Positions 26,835 to 36,569 of a stretch of 57,956 nt of DNA are shown one piece after another (position 1 is the first letter of the stretch; the number at the start of each line of letters is the position of its first letter). Under the pieces are notes generated by a model that did not search any database, was not told the origin of the DNA, and was given only the letters and a program-made list of their open reading frames with translations. Position numbers and translations under genes: made by a program. Source of the DNA: Halothiobacillus sp. 35-54-62 (lineage in GTDB: Bacteria; Pseudomonadota; Gammaproteobacteria; Halothiobacillales; Halothiobacillaceae); NCBI GenBank assembly GCA_002281295.1, contig NCFS01000005.1, positions 1 through 57,956 on the forward strand. The letters are read 5' to 3'.

Positions 26835-27741
26835 ACAGCGACAAACCTTGGATTTTGACCATGCTTTGCTGGGTTGCCTGCAAATTAATATAGCTTTGGT
26901 TGAGCTGGGTAATTGCCGTGGCCACATCGGTATCACGCAAGGTGGATAAGGTTTGCTGCGTAATAATATTTTGCGCTGAGTTATCATTTTTAGCCGCATC
27001 GAGCGTATTTAAGGTGTTACCCATACTGCCCCGCGCATCGGTTACCTGATTCATGACCGCATCAATATCTTTTTGCGCATTGGCATACACCGTTTGCACA
27101 TTAGCCGGCTGCGTGGTGATGGCGGTTTTTAATTGATTAATCACTTGCAAAATACTGGCGCTGCCCCCGGTCGAGGCACTGGTTGCGAGCTGAAACATCC
27201 CACCCGCCGGCTGATTAACCACCACCGTTTGACCATCGGCAATGGCTAAATTAACGGGGGTTGCCGAAGATACCGCCGGATTTAAAATTCCACTTGCATC
27301 ATAGGGTTGCTGGCGTGCGGCGGTACCCGAAAACAAATACTCGCCCCGTTCATCGGTTGAATTCATTTGTGCTGTGAGCGCTTTTTGCATTTGATCGAGC
27401 TGATCGGCCAAAGCGCCCAATGAGGTGCCACTTTGTGCGGCGTTATTCGCCCCAATGGCCACATCGCGCACGCTTTGAAGCAGGCTCGTAATGGAACCTA
27501 AGGTTGATTCCTGCACTTGCACCTTGCCGGTCGCGTTATCAATATTGGTACTGTATTGCTGATCTTTACTGCTTTGCACCGCCAAATTGCTCGCCTGGGC
27601 AAACGCCACCGGATCATCTGCGGGGTTTGTAAGCTTAATCCCGGAGGCAATCTGCGCTTGATTTTGCAGCATGGTGTTTTGCTGTTGCTGCATATTGCTC
27701 AAGCCTTGGGTATAAATCATCGAGGTAGAGACACGCATCAT
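26818..27741 (-). CDS. flgL: Flagellar hook-associated protein 3 FlgL
   Basis: Hook-filament junction protein of 307 residues. The flagellin-like N-terminus RVSTSMIYTQGLSNMQQQQN and the C-terminal helix TAITQLNQSYINLQATQQSM are both present, forming the usual coiled-coil pair that packs inside the filament. AAGGAG sits 7 bases before the first ATG, so the upstream TTG is not needed. It is the last gene of the flagellar cluster and follows flgK after 9 bases. Its stop overlaps the convergent ovoB end. Confidence 0.94.
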   Translation of the reverse strand: MMRVSTSMIYTQGLSNMQQQQNTMLQNQAQIASGIKLTNPADDPVAFAQASNLAVQSSKDQQYSTNIDNATGKVQVQESTLGSITSLLQSVRDVAIGANNAAQSGTSLGALADQLDQMQKALTAQMNSTDERGEYLFSGTAARQQPYDASGILNPAVSSATPVNLAIADGQTVVVNQPAGGMFQLATSASTGGSASILQVINQLKTAITTQPANVQTVYANAQKDIDAVMNQVTDARGSMGNTLNTLDAAKNDNSAQNIITQQTLSTLRDTDVATAITQLNQSYINLQATQQSMVKIQGLSLFNYLR

Positions 27742-27750
27742 CAATACTCC

Positions 27751-29400
27751 TTAACGAAAGGCCGACAACAAGGATTGAAACACCGTGTTCGCGCTGCTAA
27801 TCGACTGAGCTAACGCTTGGTAATTTTGCTGATATTTCATTAAATTAGCGGCTTCTTCATCCAGATTAACGCCTGAAACCGATTGCTGCTGCGCGGTCAG
27901 GTTGGCTAACGTTGAGCTTGCCGCAGCGGCAGATAACTGAACCCCCGCCGCAAACGCCCCCGCTTGGCTCATCGCCTGCCCGACGGTATCACTCAAACTT
28001 GAGCCATTATTCGCCCCCACCGCACTTTGCCCCACAAAATTTGTGCTACTCAAAGCAAATAGGGCGTTAATTTGCGTGTTATCGCGTGCGTACGCAGGCT
28101 GGCCTGCCGCTGCGGCCGCAATGCCCGAGGCGTTTTGCTGCACCACATTAATTTTACCGGCGGCACCCACGGTGGGCAGAATATTCAGCACATCGCCCGT
28201 TTGGGGCGTGCCTGAAAAATTCATATTCAAACCCGGCAAACTCAACGCCCCGCCCGATGCCACAGAAACCGGCGCCGCGCCGTTATCGGGCTGGGTGCGT
28301 ACTTGCCAATTGCTGCCATCGTATCGCGCGGTATAGGTTTGGCCGGTGAGCAAGCTGGGGTCTGTGAACGTACCCGACACCGCGCCGGTGCCTTTATTGG
28401 TTACGAGCGCGGTGGTTTGCGGGGCAAAATCGGTGGTGGGTGTAAATAAATTTGTGCCTGCATTCCCTTGCAAATCCACCCCTGCGATTTGATTTTTATT
28501 CACCTGATCGGCCAGCACGAGCGCCGCCTGCCCCAGCTGATTGCGAAGGGGGGTAATAAGCTGGCTTTGCGCCTGCAGCATGCCGCCTAAGGTGCCGCCG
28601 GTAACTTTGGTCGTAATATCGGTGTTGCCGAGCATCATACTGAGGCCAGAAGGCGGATTACCCACTGTTAACGGCGTTGCCGTGCCATTAAGCACCAAGG
28701 CTTGCCCAGAGCCTAAACTCAAATTGATATTGCCTTGGCCATCCGCCGTTGCTTTGACATCAATTTGTGCCGAAATTTTATTGATTAACAAATCCCGCTG
28801 ATCGAGCAAATCATTGGGCGGCGCATTGGGGTTAATCGCTAAGGCTTTACTGATTTGATCATTTAATTGCCCCACTTGCTGGGCATAGGTATTAATTTGC
28901 CGACCAATATCACCGGCCTGTTGCCCGATTTGGCTATCGAGATTTTGCAGCTGGGTATCAATTTGGTTGAATTTACTGGTAAGCGCTTGGGCTGATCCCA
29001 AAAAAGCCGAACGCGCGGTTAAATCAGTCGGGTTGGCGGCAATGGCTTGGGTCGCATTAAAAAAAGCTTGGGTTTGCTGGGCAATACCCGTTTTGGTATC
29101 CCCCAATAGCTGGGTTGCTTGTGTTGAAAAGGTGTTCAAAAAACTCAAGCGACTGTTATCAGCGGTGGCAGAATTGAGCTGGCTTGCCACAAATTGATCG
29201 TAACTTCGGCTCACCGAGGCCACCTGCACGCCCGAACCGATGTATCCGCCCGATTGATATTGCGGCGCAAGTGTCGCTAAATTGACGCTTTGGCGGGAAT
29301 AACCGGGCGTGTTCGCGTTCGCAATGTTTTGGCCGGTAGTGGTTAACGCTTGCTGCATGGAGAGCAAGCCCGATACGGCATTACTCATTAAATCGGGCAT
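27751..29400 (-). CDS. flgK: Flagellar hook-associated protein 1 FlgK
   Basis: Hook-filament junction protein of 549 residues. The rod/hook N-terminal signature ALTTTGQNIANANTPGYSRQ lies at residues 18-37. The C-terminal VNLDEEAANLMKYQQNYQAL matches the FlgK/axial family end. The central part is Gly/Asn/Thr-rich and variable, as expected. GAGG precedes the ATG. A consensus sigma-28 promoter sits 44 bases upstream, so flgKL should be late genes with their own control. Confidence 0.95.
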   Translation of the reverse strand: MPDLMSNAVSGLLSMQQALTTTGQNIANANTPGYSRQSVNLATLAPQYQSGGYIGSGVQVASVSRSYDQFVASQLNSATADNSRLSFLNTFSTQATQLLGDTKTGIAQQTQAFFNATQAIAANPTDLTARSAFLGSAQALTSKFNQIDTQLQNLDSQIGQQAGDIGRQINTYAQQVGQLNDQISKALAINPNAPPNDLLDQRDLLINKISAQIDVKATADGQGNINLSLGSGQALVLNGTATPLTVGNPPSGLSMMLGNTDITTKVTGGTLGGMLQAQSQLITPLRNQLGQAALVLADQVNKNQIAGVDLQGNAGTNLFTPTTDFAPQTTALVTNKGTGAVSGTFTDPSLLTGQTYTARYDGSNWQVRTQPDNGAAPVSVASGGALSLPGLNMNFSGTPQTGDVLNILPTVGAAGKINVVQQNASGIAAAAAGQPAYARDNTQINALFALSSTNFVGQSAVGANNGSSLSDTVGQAMSQAGAFAAGVQLSAAAASSTLANLTAQQQSVSGVNLDEEAANLMKYQQNYQALAQSISSANTVFQSLLSAFR

Positions 29401-29443
29401 GGCGGTAACCTCGTCATTGGGACATTAACTGACATATTAATCC

Positions 29444-29470
29444 TTATCGGCCAGCGGCGCGAAAACTTGA
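29444..29470 (-). promoter_or_regulatory. Sigma-28 (FliA) promoter of flgKL
   Basis: On the minus strand TCAAGTTT is followed by exactly 11 bases and then GCCGATAA. The consensus is TAAAGTTT-N11-GCCGATAA, so the -35 matches 7 of 8 and the -10 all 8. It lies between flgJ and flgK and fits late expression of hook-associated proteins. Confidence 0.88.
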
Positions 29471-29480
29471 GCCGCGTTTT

Positions 29481-30560
29481 TTAACCGGCCACCGTGGCGG
29501 GCAAACCATTGGATAATGGCGTACTAGCCGGCAAAACGGGCGAATCGGGAATACGGCCCGAGCGCATAATCGCGATCAATTTATCGGCGTATTGCGGATC
29601 GGTGGCATAGCCTGCCTTTTGTAGTTCGCGGGCAAAATTCTCCGGGTTACCTTTGGCGGCTAAAACTTGTGAATAACGCGGATTATTATGCAAAAACTGC
29701 ACAAAATCGTTAAAAGAGGCGCCAACAGAATCATAAGCCCGAAACGCGGCTTTGCGCTGCACCATCGCGCCGCCTTCAAACTCTAGCGTATTGACGGTTT
29801 GCTTAGCGCCTTGCCATGAAGCATCCGCTTTAATGCCAAAAAAATTGTAATTTGCACCACCCTGCGCGTTGGCAGGCAAGTGCTTACCCCAACCGGTTTC
29901 CAGCGCCGATTGCGCCACCAATACCTGGGCGGGAATGCCCAGCTTTTTCGCTGCCGCCTCGGCATGCGGCAAAATCGCATTCACAAAGGCCTCGGGCGAA
30001 TCCCAATATTTAGGCGCGTTAGCGCTTGCCGTCAAGGCCGTGGCCGGTGCGGCCTGCGGTGCGGCAAGCCGGGCTTTATCCGCCGCCGAAAGGGCAAGCC
30101 CCTCACCTGCCTTGGGCAACACAAAGGCACGCAAAGCCATGTTGCGCTCAGGTAATTTAAAGGCACGCGGGGCACCTTCGATTGGCGCGCTGGCCGCCGC
30201 AGCGGCGGGATGCAGTAAAAAAGCTTTGGGTTTTACCTCCGCCGGCGTGGGCTGGGTATCTTGTTTGAGTTGCTGTTGAATCATCCCCGCAAGCCCAATG
30301 CCCCCCTGCGCGGCGATTTTCTGCGCCACCTCTTTATCCATCATGCCTTGAAAAGTTTGGCCTTGCTGGCTATCCATTAAGCCATCTTGCGGGGTGGCAT
30401 CGCGCATTGATTTGAGCATCATGGAAATAAATTGCGTTTCAAACTGCTGCGCCACGGTTTTAAGTGCAGCACGCGGATCGCTTTTCGCGGTCGTTTTTAA
30501 ACGTGCCAAGCCTTGAAAATCGCTATAGCTTGTTACATCCACAGTTTGATTTATGGCCAT
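29481..30560 (-). CDS. flgJ: Flagellar rod assembly protein and muramidase FlgJ
   Basis: Bifunctional protein of 359 residues. The N-terminal rod-capping domain includes ETQFISMMLKSMRDATPQDGL near 37-57 and a GGIGLAGMIQQQL stretch. A low-complexity Ala/Pro linker (about 100-190) leads to a C-terminal glucosaminidase domain with LVAQSALETGWGKHLP (catalytic glutamate in ALETGWG) and NFFGIKAD. The two-domain form is the gamma/betaproteobacterial type. The gene ends just before the flgK promoter; a GGGGG-type ribosome site precedes it. Confidence 0.94.
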   Translation of the reverse strand: MAINQTVDVTSYSDFQGLARLKTTAKSDPRAALKTVAQQFETQFISMMLKSMRDATPQDGLMDSQQGQTFQGMMDKEVAQKIAAQGGIGLAGMIQQQLKQDTQPTPAEVKPKAFLLHPAAAAASAPIEGAPRAFKLPERNMALRAFVLPKAGEGLALSAADKARLAAPQAAPATALTASANAPKYWDSPEAFVNAILPHAEAAAKKLGIPAQVLVAQSALETGWGKHLPANAQGGANYNFFGIKADASWQGAKQTVNTLEFEGGAMVQRKAAFRAYDSVGASFNDFVQFLHNNPRYSQVLAAKGNPENFARELQKAGYATDPQYADKLIAIMRSGRIPDSPVLPASTPLSNGLPATVAG

Positions 30561-30603
30561 ATTGCCCCCTTGAACACCGGCTATCGACTGCGTGGCGGCT
30601 GCA

Positions 30604-31725
30604 TCAAATCACAATCAGCTGCGCTTTGAGCGCGCCGGCGCTTTTTAGTGCTTCTAATATCGCAACCAAATCGGAAGGTGAAGCCCCCACGGCGTTTATG
30701 GCTTTAACAATATCGTTCAACGTAACCCCGGGGTTAAATAAGAAGGCGCGTTTTTTGTCTTCTTTAACGCCTACTTGCGAGTTTGGCACAACCGCAGTTT
30801 GGCCTTTAGAAAACGGCGCGGGCTGGGATACATCTAAATTTTCTTTGACCGTGACCGTAATATCACCATGCGATACGGCGGCGGCCTCAATGCGCACATT
30901 TTGGCCAATCACCACCGTGCCCGTGCGGGCATTCACCACCACTTTAGCGGCGCCTTCGCCGGGGCTTACATCAATGTTTTCCAAAACCGACATAAAACTC
31001 ACCCGCGCGTTGGCATCTTGCGGTGCCCGCACGCGCACCGTGCCGCCATCCACCGCTTCAGCCACGCCGCCGCCCAACGCCTGATTGATGGCTTGCTCCA
31101 TGTTTTTTGCCGTGGTGAAATCAGGCGAGTTCAAGTTCAAAAAAACGGAATTGACCCCACCCATGGTGCTGGCCACGGCCCGCTCCACCATCGCGCCGTT
31201 CGGGATTCGCCCCGCTGTCGGGATATTGACAGTCACGCGGGAACCATCTTTGCCGCTGGCATCTAAGCCCCCCACCAACATGCTGCCTTGGGCAATGGCA
31301 TAAATTTGGCCATCAACCCCCTTCAAGGGCGTCATTAAAAGCTCGCCACCGCGCAGGCTTTTCGCGCTGCCAATCGAGGACACCGTGACATCAATTTGCT
31401 GCCCCGGTTTGGCAAACGGCGGTAAATTGGCGGTGACCATCACGGCGGCTACGTTTTTTAATTGCACATTGCCCGCGCCAGCGGTCGATAACCCTTGGCG
31501 TGCCAACATGTTTTGAATACTTTGCAAGGTAAACGGCACTTGCGTTGTTTGATCGCCCGTGCCGGGCAACCCCACCACAATGCCATAGCCGATAATCTGG
31601 TTATCGCGCACCCCGGCAAACGAGGCTAAATCTTTAATTCGCTGGCTGGGTTCCACGGTTAACGCTTGGCTCAACGCGGGCCACATTAAGCCCAGCACGA
31701 TAATCAAAACTAAATGGCGCATCAT
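30604..31725 (-). CDS. flgI: Flagellar P-ring protein FlgI
   Basis: Periplasmic P-ring subunit of 373 residues with a cleavable signal peptide (hydrophobic residues 4-20, cleavage near ALSQA-LT). Family motifs include [26 protein letters not shown]-like VVGLPGTGD, and [20 protein letters not shown]. The C-terminal [20 protein letters not shown] is intact. It lies 9 bases after flgH and 43 before flgJ. Confidence 0.95.
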   Translation of the reverse strand: MMRHLVLIIVLGLMWPALSQALTVEPSQRIKDLASFAGVRDNQIIGYGIVVGLPGTGDQTTQVPFTLQSIQNMLARQGLSTAGAGNVQLKNVAAVMVTANLPPFAKPGQQIDVTVSSIGSAKSLRGGELLMTPLKGVDGQIYAIAQGSMLVGGLDASGKDGSRVTVNIPTAGRIPNGAMVERAVASTMGGVNSVFLNLNSPDFTTAKNMEQAINQALGGGVAEAVDGGTVRVRAPQDANARVSFMSVLENIDVSPGEGAAKVVVNARTGTVVIGQNVRIEAAAVSHGDITVTVKENLDVSQPAPFSKGQTAVVPNSQVGVKEDKKRAFLFNPGVTLNDIVKAINAVGASPSDLVAILEALKSAGALKAQLIVI

Positions 31726-31734
31726 GAGCCTCGC

Positions 31735-32418
31735 TTAAAACGGGAAAATCGGGCTGTTAAAGAAGCGGGCTAACCAGCCCATATTATTGGCATCGTTCAC
31801 CGCGCCTGTGCCGCCATAAGAAATATGGGCATCGGCAATACGGGTAGAAAGCACGGTGTTATCCGGTGCAATATCTTGTGGGCGAATTAGGCCCGATAAC
31901 TTCACCGATTCCGTGCCTTGATTAATCCCAATAAACTTTTGCCCCTGAATAAATAAGCTGCCATTGGCATAAACGCGCGCCACGGTCACCGTAATTTGGC
32001 CATTTAAGCTATTGGTTTGGGCACTGGTGCCGTTGCCTTTAAATTGATTGGCTGTGGTCATTTGCACACCAAACCGATTCATAAGATTGGTGGATAACCC
32101 CGCAATGGCAGGTGGGGTAATGGCGACCGTATCGGCCTTGCCGGTCGCCGTTGTGGCGCTTTTGGTGCCATTCATACTCTCTTGCAAAACCACCGTTAAA
32201 ATATCACCCACGCGATACGGGCGCGAATCCACAAACATGTTGTCCATTTGTCCGGGTTGATAAATCGAGCCGTTATTTTGCATGGGGTTATTTTGCGATT
32301 CCTCCGGCGGCATCACCACCGCAAACGCCGGATCAGGTTTTGTCGGCGGCAAGCTCGCGCAACCCGCTAGGGTTAATCCGGCCAAACTCAGCACGCTCAA
32401 CGCCCGCATCTTATTCAT
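31735..32418 (-). CDS. flgH: Flagellar L-ring lipoprotein FlgH
   Basis: Outer membrane ring subunit of 227 residues. The lipoprotein signal is clear: MNKMRALSVLSLAGLTLAGC, with the lipobox LAGC and the lipidated cysteine at residue 20. SLFVDSRPYR-type FVDSRPYRVGDILTVVLQE and the C-terminal ISYGGTGAVNDANNMGWLARFF are FlgH hallmarks. I chose MNKMRAL over an ATG eleven codons upstream because GGAG lies at workable distance and the signal peptide then has normal length. Confidence 0.94.
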   Translation of the reverse strand: MNKMRALSVLSLAGLTLAGCASLPPTKPDPAFAVVMPPEESQNNPMQNNGSIYQPGQMDNMFVDSRPYRVGDILTVVLQESMNGTKSATTATGKADTVAITPPAIAGLSTNLMNRFGVQMTTANQFKGNGTSAQTNSLNGQITVTVARVYANGSLFIQGQKFIGINQGTESVKLSGLIRPQDIAPDNTVLSTRIADAHISYGGTGAVNDANNMGWLARFFNSPIFPF

Positions 32419-32443
32419 GATCGCCGCGCTCCTCATAACCCAA

Positions 32444-33232
32444 TTACACATTCTGATTTAAGGTTTGCAACATGCTGGATGTGGTTGAAATGGCTTTGGA
32501 ATTCATTTCATAGGCGCGCTGGGTTTCAATCATGCTGACCAGCTCTTCCACCACATTCACGTTTGAGCTTTCCAGCATGCCCTGCTGCAACGTGCCCACC
32601 CCATTTAAGCCCGGTGTGCTGGCTTGGGGCGCCCCACTGGCGCCTGATTCCAAAAAGAGGTTGTTGCCAATCGGCTGCAAACCGGCGGGGTTAACAAAAT
32701 CGGCCAGCGTTACCGAGCCCACTTGCGACGGCTGGGCTTGCCCCGGCAACTGAACGCTCACGGTGCCATCGCTGCCAATCGTGATGGATTGCGCGCCTTG
32801 CGGCACCGTAATGGCCGGCTGCAAGGGCATGCCGTTGGCATTCACCACTTGGCCGGTGCTGTTCAAACTAAACGTTCCATCGCGGGTATAAGCTTCGGTG
32901 CCATCGGGCTGTAATATCTGGAAAAACCCCCGTCCATTTACGGCTAAATCGAGCGCGTTATTGGTGGTGACTAAATTTCCTTGGGTATGATTTTTTTCAG
33001 TCGCCACCACTTTAACGCCCGTACCGATATTTAATCCCGTCGGCACTTGATTTTGCTGGGTATCGGCTGAACCGACTTGGCGATAATTTTGGTACACCAA
33101 ATCTTCAAATACGGCGCGATCTTGCTTAAAACCCGTGGTATTAACGTTAGCCAAATTGTTAGAAATAACCGACATGCGGGTTTGCTGGGCATCAAGGCCG
33201 GTTTTTGCGATCCATAAAGCAGGCGTTGTCAT
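32444..33232 (-). CDS. flgG: Flagellar distal rod protein FlgG
   Basis: Distal rod subunit of 262 residues. The N-terminus [23 protein letters not shown] (split here as residues 17-40) is the axial-protein signature. The C-terminal [24 protein letters not shown] is the conserved FlgG end. The 262-residue length is exact for the family. It lies 25 bases upstream of flgH and 10 downstream of flgF. Confidence 0.95.
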   Translation of the reverse strand: MTTPALWIAKTGLDAQQTRMSVISNNLANVNTTGFKQDRAVFEDLVYQNYRQVGSADTQQNQVPTGLNIGTGVKVVATEKNHTQGNLVTTNNALDLAVNGRGFFQILQPDGTEAYTRDGTFSLNSTGQVVNANGMPLQPAITVPQGAQSITIGSDGTVSVQLPGQAQPSQVGSVTLADFVNPAGLQPIGNNLFLESGASGAPQASTPGLNGVGTLQQGMLESSNVNVVEELVSMIETQRAYEMNSKAISTTSSMLQTLNQNV

Positions 33233-33242
33233 GATTTAATCC

Positions 33243-33986
33243 TCAACTAAATACCAGTAATTTATCGGCCGCAGCGCCGTTATCGTCTGCGGTTTTAATC
33301 ATCTTGGTTTGCATTTCAAAAAGCCGACCGTATTCGATCATTTTCACCATCGAATCCACGGGATTAACATTACTGCCTTCCAGCACGCCACTCACCAGTT
33401 GAATCGTCGCATCCGGTGCAGGGGCTGGGGTATTGGGCTTTAAACCAAATAAACCATCGCTGCGTTTCTCCAAACTAGCCACGGGAGGATTTACAAGCTT
33501 AATACGATCAATTTGCGCCGGGGCATTAATGGTGCCGCCTAAGGGGATTATCGAAATTGAACCATCGGCCAAAATATCGATTTTACTGGCGGGCGGAATC
33601 GCAATGGGGCCTTGGTTACCCATCACCGAATCCCCCTCTGCGGTTTGCAGCTGGCCGTTGGGAGAAATATGTAAATCGCCCCGTCGTGTGTACGCTTCGG
33701 TGCCATCGGGTGCTTGCACCGCGATAAATCCCTGCCCTTTGAGCGCCACATCTAAATCGCGCCCGGTCGTCATCAAAGGCCCCGGCTCAAAATTTGTGCC
33801 CGTGCGGACATCTTGCGCATAAACCCGGCTGGCATAGCCCGGTCCATAAACCGGCATCGATTGAAACGCATCCAAATCGGCCTTAAAACCTTGGGTGCTT
33901 ACATTCGCCAAATTATTGGCATTGGTTGCCTGAGCCAACAAGGTTTGCTTGGCGCCACTCATCGCGATATAGGCTAAACGATCCAT
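33243..33986 (-). CDS. flgF: Flagellar proximal rod protein FlgF
   Basis: Proximal rod subunit of 247 residues. N-terminal MDRLAYIAMSGAKQTLLAQA and NNLANVSTQGFKADLDAFQS identify FlgF; the C-terminal SNVNPVDSMVKMIEYGRLFE is conserved. A strong terminator lies upstream between flgE and flgF, so flgF and the genes after it probably depend on read-through or a further promoter that I could not pin down. Confidence 0.95.
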   Translation of the reverse strand: MDRLAYIAMSGAKQTLLAQATNANNLANVSTQGFKADLDAFQSMPVYGPGYASRVYAQDVRTGTNFEPGPLMTTGRDLDVALKGQGFIAVQAPDGTEAYTRRGDLHISPNGQLQTAEGDSVMGNQGPIAIPPASKIDILADGSISIIPLGGTINAPAQIDRIKLVNPPVASLEKRSDGLFGLKPNTPAPAPDATIQLVSGVLEGSNVNPVDSMVKMIEYGRLFEMQTKMIKTADDNGAAADKLLVFS

Positions 33987-34062
33987 TACCGTCTCCCATG
34001 AATACTAGAACTATCTTTAAGCACTTGTTATGCCAACTTTAACCCTTGCGGTGCGCGGGCAT

Positions 34063-34083
34063 AAAAAAACGGGCTTGCGCCCG
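34063..34083 (-). terminator. Rho-independent terminator between flgE and flgF
   Basis: On the minus strand CGGGC-GCAA-GCCCG (a stable GNRA tetraloop hairpin) is followed by seven T. It is placed 28 bases after the flgE stop, inside the flagellar cluster, and may reduce expression of flgF onwards. Confidence 0.88.
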
Positions 34084-34111
34084 CTTAAATATCAATAACT
34101 TGCAAAGCAAA

Positions 34112-35365
34112 TTAGCGGATTTGCATCACCGCATCGGTGGCGGTTTTATCGGTTTGAATGGCTTGCGCATTCGCTTGGAAATTGCGCTGCGCCACAATCA
34201 TATTGACAAGCTGGGTGGTTAAATCCACGTTGGATTGCTCAAGCGCCCCCCCTTGAATTGAGCCAAAAGTCCCCGTGCCCGCCTGCCCCACGTTCGGGGT
34301 GCCTGAATCGACCGTTTGAACCCAAGAGTTATTACCCACCTGCTTCAACGCTTGCGGATTGGCGAAATTTACCATCGTTACCGCGCCCAAAGCCACCGAT
34401 TGGCCATTGGAATAAGTGGCTTGAATCAATCCATTGCTGCCCACTGAAATTCCGGTGAGTTGCCCCGTGGTATTGCCATCTTGCGATTGTGCCGCCATGT
34501 TAAACGGGGCGTTATATTGGGTGGAATCTGGCTGGGTCGTCATCGCGATATTCAAATCCGCAGCGCCGGTGCCCAGCGTTGCAGCGGGTACCGTTAAGGC
34601 AAAAGGCGCGGGCGCCGTGGGCAATTGGCCATTGGCATCAAAGGTTAAAGTTGAGGGGCCTTGAATGGGCGCTTGGGTATCTAATTGATAATATAAATTC
34701 CATTCACCTGGGTTCGCTGTTTTCACATAATAAGTGGTTAGCGAATGGGTATTACCCAGCGAATCATACACTTGCTGAGAATTGGCTTGATTATACGATG
34801 CGGGATCGGGCGTGGCTTGCGCTAGGTTAAAAGCCGTTGTTGGTGCCACTGCACTGGCGGGCAAATTAAACGATTGCGTTACCTTTGTTGTTGCCTTGGG
34901 CGCGCCGGCGGCAACGGGGAGCTGAATCGGCGCTGCGCTTGCAATCGAGGTGGATTTTAACGTGCCATTGGCATTCACCGGCAAGGCTTTCAGATATTGC
35001 CCCGTCGAGTTCACAATAAACCCATCTTTATTCACCCCCATGGCACCCGCGCGGGAATAAACCGATTCTTGGCTATCCAGCGTGGGTTGAAAAGCAAAAA
35101 ACCCTTGGCCTGAAATCGCTAAATCCAGCGAGTTGTTGGTAAATTGCAAACTGCCTTGGGTAAATTGCTGCTGCACGGCTTCGGTTAACACCCCTTGGCC
35201 GGTTGCGGTTTTGCTATTACCAAAGGCGCTAACTGCGTAAATATCCCCAAATTGCGCGCGCGAACTTTTAAAACCCGTTGAATTGGCGTTCGCAATATTA
35301 TTACTGGTCACATCTAAATCTTTTTGAGCCGCATTTAAGCCGGTAATTGAAGTGTTAAATGACAT
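34112..35365 (-). CDS. flgE: Flagellar hook protein FlgE
   Basis: Hook subunit of 417 residues. SITGLNAAQKDLDVTSNNIA and NANSTGFKSSRAQFGDIY at the N-terminus, and SNVDLTTQLVNMIVAQRNFQ with AIQTDKTATDAVMQIR at the C-terminus, are the FlgE signatures. The middle is variable and Ala/Thr/Gln-rich. AGGAG precedes the ATG. The gene follows flgD after 52 bases and is followed by a strong terminator. Confidence 0.96.
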   Translation of the reverse strand: MSFNTSITGLNAAQKDLDVTSNNIANANSTGFKSSRAQFGDIYAVSAFGNSKTATGQGVLTEAVQQQFTQGSLQFTNNSLDLAISGQGFFAFQPTLDSQESVYSRAGAMGVNKDGFIVNSTGQYLKALPVNANGTLKSTSIASAAPIQLPVAAGAPKATTKVTQSFNLPASAVAPTTAFNLAQATPDPASYNQANSQQVYDSLGNTHSLTTYYVKTANPGEWNLYYQLDTQAPIQGPSTLTFDANGQLPTAPAPFALTVPAATLGTGAADLNIAMTTQPDSTQYNAPFNMAAQSQDGNTTGQLTGISVGSNGLIQATYSNGQSVALGAVTMVNFANPQALKQVGNNSWVQTVDSGTPNVGQAGTGTFGSIQGGALEQSNVDLTTQLVNMIVAQRNFQANAQAIQTDKTATDAVMQIR

Positions 35366-35417
35366 AAATTAACTCCTGCTTTGTAAAACACATTAAATAC
35401 TAAAAAAATCACATTGA

Positions 35418-36128
35418 TTAACTAATAATCTCAACCACATCGGTGAGTTTTGCGGGGGGCAAACCCCCATCAAGATTGAGTTGCGGGCCGCTATTTGTCA
35501 CGCCAACACTTTTAATCACCGCGCCCACATAGGTTTGAGCCGCTTGCGACTTCCCGCTCACCGTCGCGTTGGCACTCAGGGTGTATTTACCGGCCGGTGC
35601 ATTGCTGCCATCGGCCATTTTGCCATCCCAAGTAAACGTGGGCCGAGTATCCCCATTAATCGGAATCGATTGGCTGTTTACAATTTGCCCACTCGCATTG
35701 GTCATCGTGACCGTCATGCTGGTCGCGCCCGTGGGCATATCCACCGCCCCCAACACGCCTGAAGGCGATGAGGTGCCATTGGCTGCGGTGGTTGAGTACA
35801 TATACGCCGAATCGCCCTTAACAATCGCCGCTTTGCCCACCAATCCTGCCGCTTGCATTACTTGGTTTGATTGCAGGGTCGATTTAAACCCGCTCACCGT
35901 CGTATTCAGATCGCTAATGCCCTGAAGCGAGCTAAATTGCGCCAACTGCGCAATCATTTGGCTGTTATCGGTCGGCTTGGTGGGGTCTTGATTTTGCAGC
36001 TGTGTGGTGAGTAGCTTCATAAAGCTATCCATATTCAGTGAGCCGGTGCCACTGGTAGCCGTCGTGTTAGCGGGGATCGCCAAGCCTAAACTGGCATAAG
36101 GGTTGGTTGCGTTTGTGGGGGTTGTCAT
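35418..36128 (-). CDS. flgD: Flagellar hook-capping protein FlgD
   Basis: Hook cap of 236 residues that guides FlgE assembly. SLNMDSFMKLLTTQLQNQDP and QMIAQLAQFSSLQGI near residues 30-80 are conserved. The C-terminal region is the FlgD Ig-like and tudor-like domain pair (TWDGKMADGSNAPAGKYTL). It lies 12 bases after flgC on the same strand. Confidence 0.95.
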   Translation of the reverse strand: MTTPTNATNPYASLGLAIPANTTATSGTGSLNMDSFMKLLTTQLQNQDPTKPTDNSQMIAQLAQFSSLQGISDLNTTVSGFKSTLQSNQVMQAAGLVGKAAIVKGDSAYMYSTTAANGTSSPSGVLGAVDMPTGATSMTVTMTNASGQIVNSQSIPINGDTRPTFTWDGKMADGSNAPAGKYTLSANATVSGKSQAAQTYVGAVIKSVGVTNSGPQLNLDGGLPPAKLTDVVEIIS

Positions 36129-36140
36129 GGGTTAAGACTC

Positions 36141-36545
36141 CTATTGACCTAATTGCAGCGTTCTAAGTGCCAAGTTTTTGGCGGTATCCATTACCTGGAC
36201 GTTGGTTTGGTAGGAGCGAGAGGCCGACAACATATTGACCATCTCCTCTACCGGGTTCACATTGGAGCCGTACACATAGCCCTCTTTGTTAGCCAGCGGG
36301 TTGCCCGGCTGATACAAAGCCGGATTCGGTGCATTGCTTTGCGTAATGCCTAATGCGCGCACCCCAACGCCGCCGCCGTTTTGCTCTAAAACCTGACTAA
36401 ATACCGGTTCACGCGCTTTGTAGGCATCTTCCGGTTTGGTCGCAACAGAATCGGCATTAGCCATATTGGATGCCGTGGCATTTAACCGCAGCGTTTGCGC
36501 GGCCATAGCCGAACTTGACACATCAAAAATCGAAAAAAGGCTCAT
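36141..36545 (-). CDS. flgC: Flagellar proximal rod protein FlgC
   Basis: Proximal rod subunit of 134 residues, exact family length. Motifs are FDVSSSAMAAQTLRLNATAS and NMANADSVAT near the start, and YVYGSNVNPVEEMVNMLSAS with SYQTNVQVMDTAKNLALRTL at the end. AGGAG-like sequence precedes the ATG. It is 24 bases after flgB. Confidence 0.96.
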   Translation of the reverse strand: MSLFSIFDVSSSAMAAQTLRLNATASNMANADSVATKPEDAYKAREPVFSQVLEQNGGGVGVRALGITQSNAPNPALYQPGNPLANKEGYVYGSNVNPVEEMVNMLSASRSYQTNVQVMDTAKNLALRTLQLGQ

Positions 36546-36569
36546 AAAAAGCTCCCAAAAAAACAGCCG

